Below, in pieces: positions 1-9,900 of a stretch of 64,000 bases of DNA; within the stretch, counting starts at the first letter, position 1; each line of letters opens with the position of its first letter. The DNA is from Caulobacter sp. S45. Its GTDB lineage: Bacteria > Pseudomonadota > Alphaproteobacteria > Caulobacterales > Caulobacteraceae. The stretch covers positions 2,060,377-2,124,376 of the forward strand of contig NZ_LMUL01000014.1 of NCBI RefSeq assembly GCF_009765965.1. Direction: 5' to 3'. Under the pieces are notes generated by a model. It was not told the origin of the DNA. It searched no databases and saw only the letters and a program-made list of their open reading frames with translations. Position numbers and translations under genes: made by a program.

Positions 1-24
1 TCTGCGACTGCTTGCTTCCGCCAT
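1..24 (-). CDS. parB: ParB chromosome-partitioning protein, N-terminal fragment
   Basis: Only the first eight codons lie in the window. They read MAEASSRR, compatible with the basic lead-in to the GLGRGLSALL segment of ParB proteins. The gene follows parA by 9 bp. An AAGGA Shine-Dalgarno motif sits 6 nt before the second of two consecutive ATGs (24..22), so I chose that one; the first ATG is at 27..25. ParB binds parS sites, and several candidate sites lie downstream in this window. The identity rests mainly on the parA neighbour because so little sequence is visible. Confidence 0.7.
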
Positions 25-33
25 CATGGTTCC

Positions 34-852
34 TTAAGCGGCGCTGACGGCGGTACGGCGCGACTTTTCACGCGCGATCAGCTCGCTGGCCAATTTCATA
101 TAGGCTTGGCTGCCGGCGCATTGGAGGTCGTAGACCAGCACCGGCTTGCCGAACGACGGCGCTTCGGAGACCCGCACGTTGCGCGGTATGACCGTCTGGT
201 AGACCTTGTCGCCGAAGTGCGCCCGGACATCCTGTTCCACGTGCAACGATAGGCTGTTGCGCCGATCGTACATGGTCAGCACTACTCCCTGGATCTCCAG
301 CTTGGGATTGAGGCTTCCGCGCACCAACTCCACAGTCCGCATCAGCTGGGTCAGTCCCTCCAGCGCGAAGAATTCACACTGCAGCGGCACGAGGACGGCG
401 TCCGCCGCCGTCATGGCGTTGACCGTCAGCAGGTTCAAGGATGGCGGGCAGTCGATCAGGATGTAGTCGTAGCTCTCTCCACCCGACCCAAGCGCGGCGA
501 TGGCGTCGCGCAGGCGATAGCTGCGCCGGGCCTGCGTTCCGAGTTCGATCTCCACGCCCGAGAGGTCGGCGTCCGCAGGCGCCAGGTCCAGGCCCGGCAC
601 GGAGGACGGGACGATCGCCCCAGCCAAGGGCTGCTCCGCGACCAGGACGTCATACATGGTCGATCTACGGGCCGTCTTCGGTACGCCCAAGCCCGTGGAC
701 GCGTTACCCTGGGGATCGATGTCGAGCAACAGGGTCCGCCGGCCCACCGCCGCCAAGGACGTGCCGAGATTGATCGCCGTCGTCGTCTTGCCCACGCCGC
801 CCTTCTGATTGGCGATCGCGAGCACCCGAGGGCTGGCGGAGATTTCAGGCAC
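34..852 (-). CDS. parA: ParA chromosome-partitioning ATPase
   Basis: This Walker-type ATPase forms the DNA-bound gradient that moves ParB-parS complexes to the cell poles. The deviant Walker A KGGVGKTT is at residues 17-24, Walker A' is LLLDIDPQGN, and Walker B is in YDYILIDCPPSLN. The product is about 272 aa, normal for chromosomal ParA. I chose the GTG at 852, which gives [16 protein letters not shown], because AAAGG lies 8 nt upstream and the GTG overlaps the rsmG stop in the string GTGCCTGA. The frame is open to an ATG at 918, but that start would bury 22 residues in rsmG. A parS-like site lies inside the gene at 233-248. Confidence 0.95.
   Translation of the reverse strand: MPEISASPRVLAIANQKGGVGKTTTAINLGTSLAAVGRRTLLLDIDPQGNASTGLGVPKTARRSTMYDVLVAEQPLAGAIVPSSVPGLDLAPADADLSGVEIELGTQARRSYRLRDAIAALGSGGESYDYILIDCPPSLNLLTVNAMTAADAVLVPLQCEFFALEGLTQLMRTVELVRGSLNPKLEIQGVVLTMYDRRNSLSLHVEQDVRAHFGDKVYQTVIPRNVRVSEAPSFGKPVLVYDLQCAGSQAYMKLASELIAREKSRRTAVSAA
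233..248. other. parS-like ParB-binding site 1 (inside parA)
   Basis: TGTTCCACGTGCAACG matches the bacterial centromere consensus TGTTTCACGTGAAACA around the CACGTG centre and in the left half-site. The right half has two departures. It lies in coding sequence, as parS sites often do. It is one of five GTTCCACGTG-core sites in the left 10 kb. Confidence 0.6.
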
Positions 853-1507
853 GGCTGAGCCTTTCGATCCGGACGATACGCCCAGAGGGGTCGCTTTGAC
901 TGGACAGAAGTTCGGCATGGAACTTCCAGTTTTGGCGAGCTTCGGTCAACTCGGATTCGATGTTTTGACCCTTCAGGAACACGCCTTTCGCACCGCCGCG
1001 GAAAAGATGTTCCGTATAGCCCAGCAGGCGTGGAAGTGGCGCGCACGCCCGCGCGGTTACGACCTCGAGAGCGGTCGGCGTCGATATCTCTTCAGCTCGA
1101 CCGTGATGGATATCCGCCGGAAGGGCCAAGGCCTCGCACACCTCGGAAAGAAAGCGGACACGCTTGCCCATGCTTTCGATCAGATGGACGCGCGCGCCCT
1201 CCTTGCCCTTCAGAAGTATGGCCAGAACTATACCTGGGAAGCCTGCGCCGGCGCCCACGTCCGCCCAACGTAGAGCCAAGGGTTCCACGTGCAACAATTG
1301 GGCGCTGTCGTAGGCGTGCCGTAGCCAGAAGCCCGCCAACGCCGAAGGGCCGACGAGATTCATGTGCGCGTTCTGGACGTCCAGCAGCGCGCGGAACCGC
1401 TCCAGGTCGGCCATCTGCCCGGACGTAGCCTCCGTCGCCTGGGCGAACGCCTCCGCCCCGAACGCCGGGGCTGCGGACTCAAGCGGCTCCGACACGGCGT
1501 CGAACAT
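845..1507 (-). CDS. rsmG: RsmG, 16S rRNA (guanine-N7)-methyltransferase
   Basis: RsmG (GidB) methylates N7 of the 530-loop guanine of 16S rRNA using SAM. The product is about 220 aa. The SAM-binding GAGAGFPG motif is near residue 85, preceded by the family segment [16 protein letters not shown]. The gene overlaps the 3' end of mnmG by 29 bp, and its TGA overlaps the parA GTG, so the three are probably co-transcribed. The start is uncertain: ATG 1507 gives the usual short lead-in, while an in-frame ATG at 1531 would add eight residues. Confidence 0.93.
   Translation of the reverse strand: MFDAVSEPLESAAPAFGAEAFAQATEATSGQMADLERFRALLDVQNAHMNLVGPSALAGFWLRHAYDSAQLLHVEPLALRWADVGAGAGFPGIVLAILLKGKEGARVHLIESMGKRVRFLSEVCEALALPADIHHGRAEEISTPTALEVVTARACAPLPRLLGYTEHLFRGGAKGVFLKGQNIESELTEARQNWKFHAELLSSQSDPSGRIVRIERLSRA
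1281..1296. other. parS-like ParB-binding site 2 (inside rsmG)
   Basis: GGTTCCACGTGCAACA shares the GTTCCACGTG core and the terminal CA of the parS consensus. It is nearly identical to the site inside parA, but the outer bases differ, so the match is not simply a coding constraint of one repeated peptide. Confidence 0.6.
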
Positions 1508-3344
1508 GTGCGAGAAGAGCGGTGAGCGCACCCGGGGTCACGCCTTCGATGCGTCCAGCCTGGCCGAGCGTGGTCGGCCGCACAGCCTCCAGCTTCTCGC
1601 GCGCCTCGCCCGACAGGCCGCCGATGGCGCGATAGTCGAGCCCGGTCGGAAGCAACAGGTCCTCGTCACGGCGGAAAGCAGCGATATCCGCGCTCTGGCG
1701 ACCCAGATAGCCGTCGTAGATCGCGTCGATCTCGACCTGCTCACGCACCGTCTGCGACCAGTCCGAAAGCTCGGGCCAGACGCCGATCAGGGCTTCGAAG
1801 CGGATGTCGGAATGGGCGAGAAGTTGGGTCAAGGTTCGACGCCGCCCGTCCGTATTCACCTTGGCCCCCAGCGCCTCGACCTCGGCGGTGGACAGCGACA
1901 GCTCACGGCTGCGCACGCGCGCGGCGGCCAGCGCCTCCGCCTTACGTCCGAAGAGCTCCGCCCGCGCGGAGCCCACTAGGCCGAGGTCGACGCCACGCGC
2001 TGTGAGCCGCTGGTCGGCGTTATCGGCCCGTAAGGTCAGCCTGAATTCAGCCCGGCTGGTGAACATCCGGTAGGGCTCGGTAACGCCACGTGTGACCAGA
2101 TCGTCGATGAGCACGCCGATGTAGGCTTCGTCGCGCGCGAACGTCTCCCCTGCCCCACCGCCAGCGATCCGCGCGGCGTTCATGCCGGCGATCAGACCCT
2201 GAGCGCCCGCTTCCTCGTAGCCCGTGGTGCCGTTGATCTGGCCAGCGAGAAACAGGCCGCCGAGCCGTTTCATCTCCAGGGTCGGTTCCAACTCGCGCGG
2301 ATCGACATAGTCGTACTCGATGGCATAGCCGTAACGGCGGACATCGACCCGCTCCAGACCCGGGATGGTCCGCAGGAAGGCGAGTTGGGTCTCGGCGCTC
2401 ACCGAGGTGGATATCCCGTTCGGATAGACGGTGTCGTCGTCCAAGCCCTCGGGCTCAAGGAAGACCTGGTGCCCGGTCTTGTCCGCGAAGCGGACCACCT
2501 TGTCCTCGATCGAGGGACAGTAACGCGGCCCGATCCCCGTCGCCCGGCCGCCATAGACCGCCGACTCGCCCAGCCGCTCGGCGATTATCCTGTGGGTCTC
2601 GGCCGTCGTGGTGGTGATCCCGCACGACACCTGGGCCGTAGTGATGGAGGTCGTCAGGTAGGAGAAGGGCGAAGGCGTCTCATCCCCGTCCTGCCGCTCG
2701 ACCGCGTTCCAGTCGATGGTGCGGCCGTCCAGTCGCGCAGGCGTGCCGGTCTTCAATCGACCCATCCGCAGGGCCAGCCCGTAGAGCCGCTTCGATAGCC
2801 CGAGGGCCGGCTTGTCGCCGAAACGACCTCCGGGGATACGCTCCTCCCCGCGAAGAATCACGCCATCCAGGAAGGTGCCCGTGGTCAGGACGGTGCAGGC
2901 GGCGCGCACCGCCTCGCCGGAGGCGAGCACCACGCCCGCGACCCGACCCCCGTCGACGATCAGGTCCTCGACCGCCGCCGCCTGGATCGACAGACCAGGG
3001 ATCTCCCCAAGTGCGCGGGCCATCGCCTGGCGATAGAGCTTACGGTCGATCTGCGCGCGCGGCCCGCGCACGGCAGGGCCCTTGGATCGGTTCAGCAGCC
3101 GGAACTGAATCCCGGCCTCATCCGCCAGCCGACCCATCAGACCGTCGAGGGCGTCGATCTCGCGGACCAGGTGACCCTTACCCAGACCCCCGATCGCAGG
3201 GTTGCAGGACATCTCGCCGATGGTGTCGAGGCGATGGGTCAGCAGCAGCGTGCGAGCACCCATGCGCGCCGAAGCCGCCGCGGCTTCGCATCCCGCATGC
3301 CCGGCGCCAACGACGATCACATCCCACGAGACCGCGGTGCTCAC
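1479..3344 (-). CDS. mnmG: MnmG (GidA), tRNA uridine 5-carboxymethylaminomethyl modification enzyme
   Basis: This FAD-dependent enzyme modifies the wobble uridine of several tRNAs as the MnmE-MnmG heterotetramer. The product is about 621 aa, the usual size. The N-terminal dinucleotide-binding motif [11 protein letters not shown] is followed by the family signatures [36 protein letters not shown] and the C-terminal GYIxRQ-type helical domain (here GYLGRQ). I chose GTG 3344 ([18 protein letters not shown]); the frame is open 22 codons further upstream, across a parS-like site. Its partner mnmE is immediately upstream on the same strand. Confidence 0.97.
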   Translation of the reverse strand: MSTAVSWDVIVVGAGHAGCEAAAASARMGARTLLLTHRLDTIGEMSCNPAIGGLGKGHLVREIDALDGLMGRLADEAGIQFRLLNRSKGPAVRGPRAQIDRKLYRQAMARALGEIPGLSIQAAAVEDLIVDGGRVAGVVLASGEAVRAACTVLTTGTFLDGVILRGEERIPGGRFGDKPALGLSKRLYGLALRMGRLKTGTPARLDGRTIDWNAVERQDGDETPSPFSYLTTSITTAQVSCGITTTTAETHRIIAERLGESAVYGGRATGIGPRYCPSIEDKVVRFADKTGHQVFLEPEGLDDDTVYPNGISTSVSAETQLAFLRTIPGLERVDVRRYGYAIEYDYVDPRELEPTLEMKRLGGLFLAGQINGTTGYEEAGAQGLIAGMNAARIAGGGAGETFARDEAYIGVLIDDLVTRGVTEPYRMFTSRAEFRLTLRADNADQRLTARGVDLGLVGSARAELFGRKAEALAAARVRSRELSLSTAEVEALGAKVNTDGRRRTLTQLLAHSDIRFEALIGVWPELSDWSQTVREQVEIDAIYDGYLGRQSADIAAFRRDEDLLLPTGLDYRAIGGLSGEAREKLEAVRPTTLGQAGRIEGVTPGALTALLAHVRRRVGAA

Positions 3345-3374
3345 GACAACTGATCCAAGATGACCTGACACCCG

Positions 3375-3390
3375 CGTTCCACGTGAAACA
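3375..3390. other. parS-like ParB-binding site 3 (mnmE-mnmG gap)
   Basis: CGTTCCACGTGAAACA is intergenic. It differs from the TGTTCCACGTGAAACA form of parS only at the first base. With the site 20 bp away at 3411-3426 it forms a tight pair and is the strongest candidate of the five. Confidence 0.8.
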
Positions 3391-3410
3391 TCCTCATCTC
3401 TCTTCCGCAC

Positions 3411-3426
3411 CGTTCCACGTGGAACT
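3411..3426. other. parS-like ParB-binding site 4 (mnmE-mnmG gap)
   Basis: CGTTCCACGTGGAACT contains the perfect 14-bp palindrome GTTCCACGTGGAAC. It ends at the mnmE stop codon and is paired with the site at 3375-3390, 36 bp centre to centre. Confidence 0.8.
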
Positions 3427-4766
3427 CACTTGCCGATGCAGAAGGTCGAGAACACCCGATCCAAGACGGACTCCGGGTCCAGGCGGCCGGCTATACGCTC
3501 CAGGCTGCGGGCCGCCAAACGGATATTTTCCGCCACCAGCTCCGGATCGCTCTCGGCATGTAGGGCGCGATCCAGGAACCCGGAAGCGGTCGACAAAGCT
3601 TCGCGATGACGCATGCGGGTGGCGGCCGGGAATTCGGCGCCGGTCATCGCGGCGGTCGCCTTCTCCGTCAGTCGGGATCGCAGCATATCCAGCTCCTCGG
3701 CCCGGATGGAGACGGCCAAGGTCTCCAGGCCCCGTTCGATCGCCCACCCTTCCGCCGCGCGGCGGTCTGCGCCGGGCGGACAGTCGGACTTGTTCAGTAG
3801 CACCAGGTCCCCCTGGACCAGGAGGTCGGCCGGCCCGGTCCAACCCGATCCCGTCGACGCACCATCCACGACCAATAGCCGGAGGTCTGCGGCTTGCGCC
3901 CAGGCGCCGGCGCGGCGCACGCCCTCCGCCTCCACCCGATCATTCGTCGCCCGCAGCCCCGCCATGTCGGCGAGCACCACGCTATAGCCTCCCAGCACCA
4001 ACGGCGTTTCCAGCACATCGCGCGTGGTGCCGGCGATCTCGGTGACGATGGCGACATCCCGGCCCACCAACCCGTTCAACAGGCTCGACTTTCCCGCATT
4101 CGGCACGCCGATCAGGGCGATACGATAGCCCTCCCTGACCCGCTCTCCCCGCGTGTCCCCTACCGAGTCCGCGATCTCCCGCGCGACTCCGCTCAACCGT
4201 TCGCGGGCGCCCGCGACCAAAGCGTCAGGGAGGTCTTCGTCGGGGAAATCGATGGCCGCCTCCAACATGGCCAAGGCGTCGAGCAGGGCGGAACGCCAGG
4301 TCTCATGACGCCGGGACAGATCGCCCCGAAGCTGGGCCAGGGCCTGACGGCGCTGGGCCTCGGTCTCGGCGTCCACCAGGTCGGCCACGGCCTCGGCCTG
4401 GGCCAGATCCAGGCGGTCGTTCTCGAACGCGCGGCGGGTGAATTCGCCAGGCTCGGCCAGCCGCAGACCCAGCCGCAGGAGCAGCTCGGCGACCCTGGCC
4501 ACCACCGCCGCGCCGCCGTGCAGGTGCAGCTCGGCGCTATCTTCCCCGGTGAAACTCCCCGGACCCGGCAGCCAGAGCACCAGCGCCTCGTCCACCAATT
4601 CGGCCGTATCGGGATCGCGCAGCCGCCGCGTCGACGCCCGCCGCGGCGGCGGCAGCTTGCCGACGAGACGTTCCACCACGGCGCCGACACCCTCCCCCGA
4701 CAACCGTATCACCGCGATAGCCGCGCGCCCTGGCGCGGTGGCCAGGGCGAAGACGCCGTCCCTCAT
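3426..4766 (-). CDS. mnmE: MnmE (TrmE), tRNA modification GTPase
   Basis: MnmE is the GTPase partner of MnmG in wobble-uridine modification. The 446-aa product starts MRDGVFALATAPGRAAIAVIR, has an N-terminal tetrahydrofolate-binding domain, then a G domain inserted in the helical domain (P-loop GVPNAGKSS near residue 215; NKSD motif), and ends with the invariant CIGK. The ATG overlaps the stop of the upstream DUF6489 gene by 4 bp (ATGA), which suggests translational coupling. The downstream gap to mnmG holds two parS-like sites. Confidence 0.97.
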   Translation of the reverse strand: MRDGVFALATAPGRAAIAVIRLSGEGVGAVVERLVGKLPPPRRASTRRLRDPDTAELVDEALVLWLPGPGSFTGEDSAELHLHGGAAVVARVAELLLRLGLRLAEPGEFTRRAFENDRLDLAQAEAVADLVDAETEAQRRQALAQLRGDLSRRHETWRSALLDALAMLEAAIDFPDEDLPDALVAGARERLSGVAREIADSVGDTRGERVREGYRIALIGVPNAGKSSLLNGLVGRDVAIVTEIAGTTRDVLETPLVLGGYSVVLADMAGLRATNDRVEAEGVRRAGAWAQAADLRLLVVDGASTGSGWTGPADLLVQGDLVLLNKSDCPPGADRRAAEGWAIERGLETLAVSIRAEELDMLRSRLTEKATAAMTGAEFPAATRMRHREALSTASGFLDRALHAESDPELVAENIRLAARSLERIAGRLDPESVLDRVFSTFCIGK

Positions 4767-5020
4767 CGCTTGCCAGCGGGTCCGCCCATCCCCGCACCGG
4801 CCGCGGCCGTGGTCATCATGCGCATGAACTGCTCCTGGGCCTGGCCGCCGAAGCTCATCCAGTTGCGCATCAGCTCCTCAGGCTGGAGCAGGGAGATGTT
4901 GGCGGTCAGCCGCGTCTTCATCTCTTCGACCAGATGCTCGTTGAGGCTGGAGACGTCCGGCAGGCCGAGGAAGCTGCGGGCCTCCTCCGGGGTGCATTCC
5001 GCTTCGACCTTGAACTTCAT
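4763..5020 (-). CDS. DUF6489-type small protein
   Basis: This small protein of about 85 aa begins MKFKVEAECTPEEARSFLG and ends in a Met/Ala/Gly-rich tail. It resembles the alphaproteobacterial DUF6489 group, of unknown function. There are no membrane segments. AGGAG lies 8 nt before the ATG at 5020, whereas the ATG at 5026 is too close to it, so 5020 is preferred. It is the first gene of a tightly packed minus-strand run leading to parB and overlaps mnmE by 4 bp. The family name is from pattern memory. Confidence 0.75.
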   Translation of the reverse strand: MKFKVEAECTPEEARSFLGLPDVSSLNEHLVEEMKTRLTANISLLQPEELMRNWMSFGGQAQEQFMRMMTTAAAGAGMGGPAGKR

Positions 5021-5106
5021 CGCCATAACTCCTGGGCACGCGTTTGTTATGCGCACAGATCGCCGCGACAGGCTAAACGCCGCAAGCAATTGTAACGGAG
5101 CGGCTT

Positions 5107-5805
5107 ATGACCGGCGAGTATCTGACCATCCCCACCGTCGACGGCGAGTTCAAGGCCTATGTCGCGCGGCCCGCCGCCGGCTCCGCCCCGGTCGTGGTGG
5201 TCATCCAGGAGATCTTCGGCGTCAACGCCGTCATGCGTGAAGTCGCGGAAAGCCTGGCCTCGCAGGGCTATCTCGCCATCGTCCCGGACCTGTTCTGGCG
5301 CATCGAGCCGGGCGTGGACATCACCGACAAGACCAAGGCGGAATGGGACCAGGCCTTCGCCCTGATGAACGCCTTCGACGTGGACAAGGGAGTTGAGGAC
5401 ATCCAGACCACCCTGACTTTCGCCCGCCAGATGCCCGGCGCCAGCGGCAAGGCCGGCGTGGTCGGCTACTGCCTCGGCGGTAAGCTGGCCTTCCTCGCCG
5501 CCACCCGCACCGACAGCGATGCGTCGGTCTCCTATTACGGCGTCGGCCTCGACACCCATCTGGCCGAGGCCGAACGCCTGTCCCAACCGCTGATGCTGCA
5601 CGTGGCGGGCGAGGACAAGTTCTCCGACGACGCTGCGCGCGAACGCCTGCTAGTCGGCCTGAAGAACCACCCCCACGTCGAACTCTTCCTCTATGAGGGC
5701 CGCGACCACGCCTTCGCCCGCAAGGGCGGCGAGCACTACCACGCGGCCGACGCCGCCAAGGCAGACGCGCGGACCTTGGCCCTGTTTAAGCGGACGCTGG
5801 GCTGA
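5107..5805 (+). CDS. Dienelactone hydrolase family protein
   Basis: This alpha/beta hydrolase of 232 aa belongs to the dienelactone hydrolase family, which hydrolyses lactone or ester rings; the true substrate is unknown. The nucleophile motif GYCLGG is near residue 120 (Cys in place of Ser, typical of the family). The acidic residue is probably in the AGEDKF segment, and the catalytic histidine is in GRDHAF near residue 200. No signal peptide is seen. It is divergent from the DUF6489 gene and its stop shares one base with the ATG of the next oxidoreductase gene (TGATG), so the two are probably one operon. Confidence 0.9.
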   Translation: MTGEYLTIPTVDGEFKAYVARPAAGSAPVVVVIQEIFGVNAVMREVAESLASQGYLAIVPDLFWRIEPGVDITDKTKAEWDQAFALMNAFDVDKGVEDIQTTLTFARQMPGASGKAGVVGYCLGGKLAFLAATRTDSDASVSYYGVGLDTHLAEAERLSQPLMLHVAGEDKFSDDAARERLLVGLKNHPHVELFLYEGRDHAFARKGGEHYHAADAAKADARTLALFKRTLG

Positions 5806-6773
5806 TGCGCGCGATCCAGATCGCCCGGACCGGCGGTCCGGAGGTCATGGAGCTGGCGGAGGTGGAGACACCTTCGCCAGGGCCCGGCCAAGCGCTCGTG
5901 CGCCACCACGCTATCGGCCTGAACTTCATCGACACCTATCAGCGCAGCGGCCTCTATCCGATGAAGCTGCCGGCGACCTTGGGCAACGAGGCGGCGGGGG
6001 TGGTCGAAGCCGTGGGTGAAGGAGTCGACGCGGTGGCGATCGGCGATCGGGTGTCCTACGCCAGCCTGCCGGGCGCCTATGCCGAGGCCAACCTGGTCTC
6101 CGCTGAGCGGCTGGTGAAACTGCCGGACGCGATCAGCTTCGAAACCGCGGCCGCCATCACCCTGAAGGGCCTAACCGCCGAATATCTGGTCCAGCGCATC
6201 TGGCCGCTGGAAAAGGGCGACACCGTCCTGGTCCATGCGGCGGCCGGCGGGGTCGGATCGCTGCTAACCCAGTGGCTCGATCATCTAGGCATACGGGTGA
6301 TCGGCGTGGTCGGAACCGAAGCCAAGGCCGAAATGGTTCGCAAGCAGGGCTGCGCCGAGGTGATCGTGCGCGACCAAGGCGATCTGGTGGAGCAAGTACG
6401 CCGGTTCACCCAGGGCCTGGGCGTCAAGGTGGTCTACGACTCGGTCGGCAAGGCCACCCTGGAGGCCAGTCTGAAGTCGCTGGCGCGGCGTGGACTACTG
6501 GTGAGCTATGGCAACGCGTCCGGGCCACCGGCGCCGGTGGCGCCGCTGCAGCTCTCCCAGAACGGTTCGCTGTACCTGACGCGCCCAACCCTCAACGACT
6601 TCCTCGTCACCCCCCAGGAGCGACGGGACGCCGCTGACGCCCTATTCGGGGTGGTCATGTCCGGTGCGGTGACGGTCGAGATCGGTCAGACTTGGCCGCT
6701 TGCGGACGTCCGCAGCGCTCATGAGGCGCTGGAAGCGGGTCACACCACAGGTGCAAGCGTCCTAACTATTTGA
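5805..6773 (+). CDS. Zinc-less quinone oxidoreductase (medium-chain reductase)
   Basis: This 322-aa NADPH:quinone oxidoreductase of the medium-chain dehydrogenase/reductase superfamily shows the crystallin/Qor signatures LNFIDTYQRSGLYP and the Rossmann motif VHAAAGGVGSLL near residue 147. The catalytic and structural zinc ligands of alcohol dehydrogenases are absent, as in Qor. It probably reduces quinones or enones in the cytosol. The start overlaps the stop of the upstream hydrolase, so the two may act on related electrophilic substrates (inference). The gene is convergent with rho. Confidence 0.92.
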   Translation: MRAIQIARTGGPEVMELAEVETPSPGPGQALVRHHAIGLNFIDTYQRSGLYPMKLPATLGNEAAGVVEAVGEGVDAVAIGDRVSYASLPGAYAEANLVSAERLVKLPDAISFETAAAITLKGLTAEYLVQRIWPLEKGDTVLVHAAAGGVGSLLTQWLDHLGIRVIGVVGTEAKAEMVRKQGCAEVIVRDQGDLVEQVRRFTQGLGVKVVYDSVGKATLEASLKSLARRGLLVSYGNASGPPAPVAPLQLSQNGSLYLTRPTLNDFLVTPQERRDAADALFGVVMSGAVTVEIGQTWPLADVRSAHEALEAGHTTGASVLTI

Positions 6774-6823
6774 ACGCAAACAAATAATTCCAGATCGCCG
6801 TCCCCAAACAAGCTGAACGGACA

Positions 6824-6853
6824 ACGGAGACGCTGCCATGGCGGCGCCTCCGT
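6824..6853. terminator. Hairpin between convergent qor-like and rho genes
   Basis: ACGGAG (6824-6829) pairs with CTCCGT (6848-6853), and inner bases extend the stem to a CATG loop with one mismatch and one wobble. Neither strand has a run of T after it, so termination is only plausible. The position between two convergent genes is right for a shared terminator. Confidence 0.4.
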
Positions 6854-6857
6854 CCGA

Positions 6858-8183
<1,326 letters not shown>

Positions 8184-8374
8184 GAATAGAACTCTTGCAC
8201 AGACAGACGACACGGAAGGCCGTCAGGCGCGTGGCGCGCTATGGGTTGTGCTGTCGACCGGCTGAAAGCTGCGGCCGAAGGCGTCGTAAAGGCGGGGGAA
8301 CGACGCGACACGCCGTACGGAATAACGTTCAACACAAAGGCGTTGCAGGGTCAAGATCGGACAGGAGCGGCGTT

Positions 8375-8830
8375 TCAGCCCCCACCGAACTTGGTGGTCA
8401 CAGCCAGCACCATGATGATCGCCAACAGGAAGGGAATCTCGTTCGACAGGCGCCAGAACCGCTCGGATCGCTTGTTGCGATTGTTGGCGAAATCCCGCCG
8501 CGCCTTGCCCAGAAACCCGTGATAGCCGAACATCAGCACCACGCCCGTGAGCTTGGTCGACATCCAAGGCGAGGCCAGGAAGCGCACCCCGTCCCCGCGT
8601 ATATGGGCGTCGATCCAGATCAGGCAAACCCCCAGGACGAACACTGCGATCGCGGCGGGGGTCATGATGATGCGATAGAGCCTCGCCTCCATCTCCTTGA
8701 AGGTCGTGTCCATCTCCGAACCCGGCGTGGCGCGGGTGTGGTAGGCGAACAGGCGCGGCATGTAGAGCAACCCCGCCATCCAGGCGATCACCGCCAGGAT
8801 GTGCAGGCCAATGAACAGGTCATAGCTCAT
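8375..8830 (-). CDS. hemJ: HemJ protoporphyrinogen IX oxidase
   Basis: HemJ oxidises protoporphyrinogen IX to protoporphyrin IX in the inner membrane. The 151-aa product has about four hydrophobic segments. The first carries the conserved His in FIGLHILAVIAWMAGL, and PRLFAYH and the terminal RFWRLSNEIPFLLAI segment are typical of the UPF0093/HemJ family. The ATG overlaps the hemH stop by 4 bp (ATGA), so the last two steps of haem synthesis are encoded together. Confidence 0.95.
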   Translation of the reverse strand: MSYDLFIGLHILAVIAWMAGLLYMPRLFAYHTRATPGSEMDTTFKEMEARLYRIIMTPAAIAVFVLGVCLIWIDAHIRGDGVRFLASPWMSTKLTGVVLMFGYHGFLGKARRDFANNRNKRSERFWRLSNEIPFLLAIIMVLAVTTKFGGG

Positions 8831-9900
8831 GCGGCGGCCCTTGCATGATAGTAGGGACATTTCGACAGCCCACGGTCGCACGCCCCACTCCCAGGCCTGC
8901 AACCGGTCTTGAACAAGGCGCCCCCGACCAAGCTGGCCAAGCCCTCGATGAACCCAGGCTCGACGCCGAGCGCCGGGGCACGAAGATAGACTGGACACCC
9001 CTTCTCCTTGGCCAGCAAGGCGTAGTCCCGATCCAGCTCGACCAGGGTCTCCACATGTTCGGAGACGAAAGCGATCGGGACCACCAGCACGCCCTTGCCT
9101 TCCGCCGCCGCCGCCTCGATGGCTTCTGGCGTCGAAGGACCGATCCACCTCATCGGCCCGACCCGGCTCTGGTAGCAGATGCTCCAGTCCCAGCCGTCGC
9201 CGAGCTGGCGCATCACCGCTTCGCAGCTCTTCTCGACCTGCCACTGGTAGGGGTCGCCACCCTTGATCACCTTTTCCGGCAGGCCGTGGGCGGAGAACAG
9301 CAGACGCAGATTGCGGGGACGTCCGGCCGCCTCGAACGTCTGTCGAATCTGGCGCGCATAGGCCGACGCATACCCCGCCTCGTCGAAGAAACAGCAGACT
9401 TCGCGGATACGGCCGGATCCCCGGTAAGCCTTGCTCCACGCCTTGACCGACGAGCCCGTCGTGGTGGTCGAGTACTGTGGATACAGCGGCAATAGCACCA
9501 CCTCGTCCGGCGCAAACGCCGCCACCTCCCCCGCCGCCTCTTCGGTGAAGGGGTTCCAGTAGCGCATGGCGATGAAGGTGCGGGTCTCGAACCCGGCCAG
9601 CGTTGCGTTCAGCTTCTGCTGCAGCGCTTCGGACTGGCGCTGCGTTTCCGGCAGCAGGGGCGAGGCGCCGCCCATGTGCGCATAGTTGTGGCTGGCCTCT
9701 TCGCGGCGCGAGCGGGAGATCATCGTCGCCACCAACCCGCGGAACGGCCAGGGCAGCGGGATGATGGCCGCATCGTTGAACAGGTTGAACAGGAAGGGCT
9801 GAACCGCCGTCAGGCTGTCCGGGCCGCCAAGGTTGAACAGCACCACCGCAAGGCGACGCTTCCCCGATCCCTGGCCCAAGGTTCCGGCTGGGTTGCTCAT
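8827..9900 (-). CDS. hemH: Ferrochelatase
   Basis: Ferrochelatase inserts Fe2+ into protoporphyrin IX. The 357-aa product shows VVLFNLGGPDS at the N-terminus, the catalytic His in LLFSAHGLPEK, and the SEHVETLVELD helix. The C-terminal tail has cysteines in TGCRPGSGACDRGLSKCPYY; from memory, the Caulobacter enzyme carries a [2Fe-2S] cluster in this region. ATG 9900 overlaps the hemE TGA by 4 bp. The frame is open to 9999, but that extension would lie inside hemE. Confidence 0.96.
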   Translation of the reverse strand: MSNPAGTLGQGSGKRRLAVVLFNLGGPDSLTAVQPFLFNLFNDAAIIPLPWPFRGLVATMISRSRREEASHNYAHMGGASPLLPETQRQSEALQQKLNATLAGFETRTFIAMRYWNPFTEEAAGEVAAFAPDEVVLLPLYPQYSTTTTGSSVKAWSKAYRGSGRIREVCCFFDEAGYASAYARQIRQTFEAAGRPRNLRLLFSAHGLPEKVIKGGDPYQWQVEKSCEAVMRQLGDGWDWSICYQSRVGPMRWIGPSTPEAIEAAAAEGKGVLVVPIAFVSEHVETLVELDRDYALLAKEKGCPVYLRAPALGVEPGFIEGLASLVGGALFKTGCRPGSGACDRGLSKCPYYHARAAA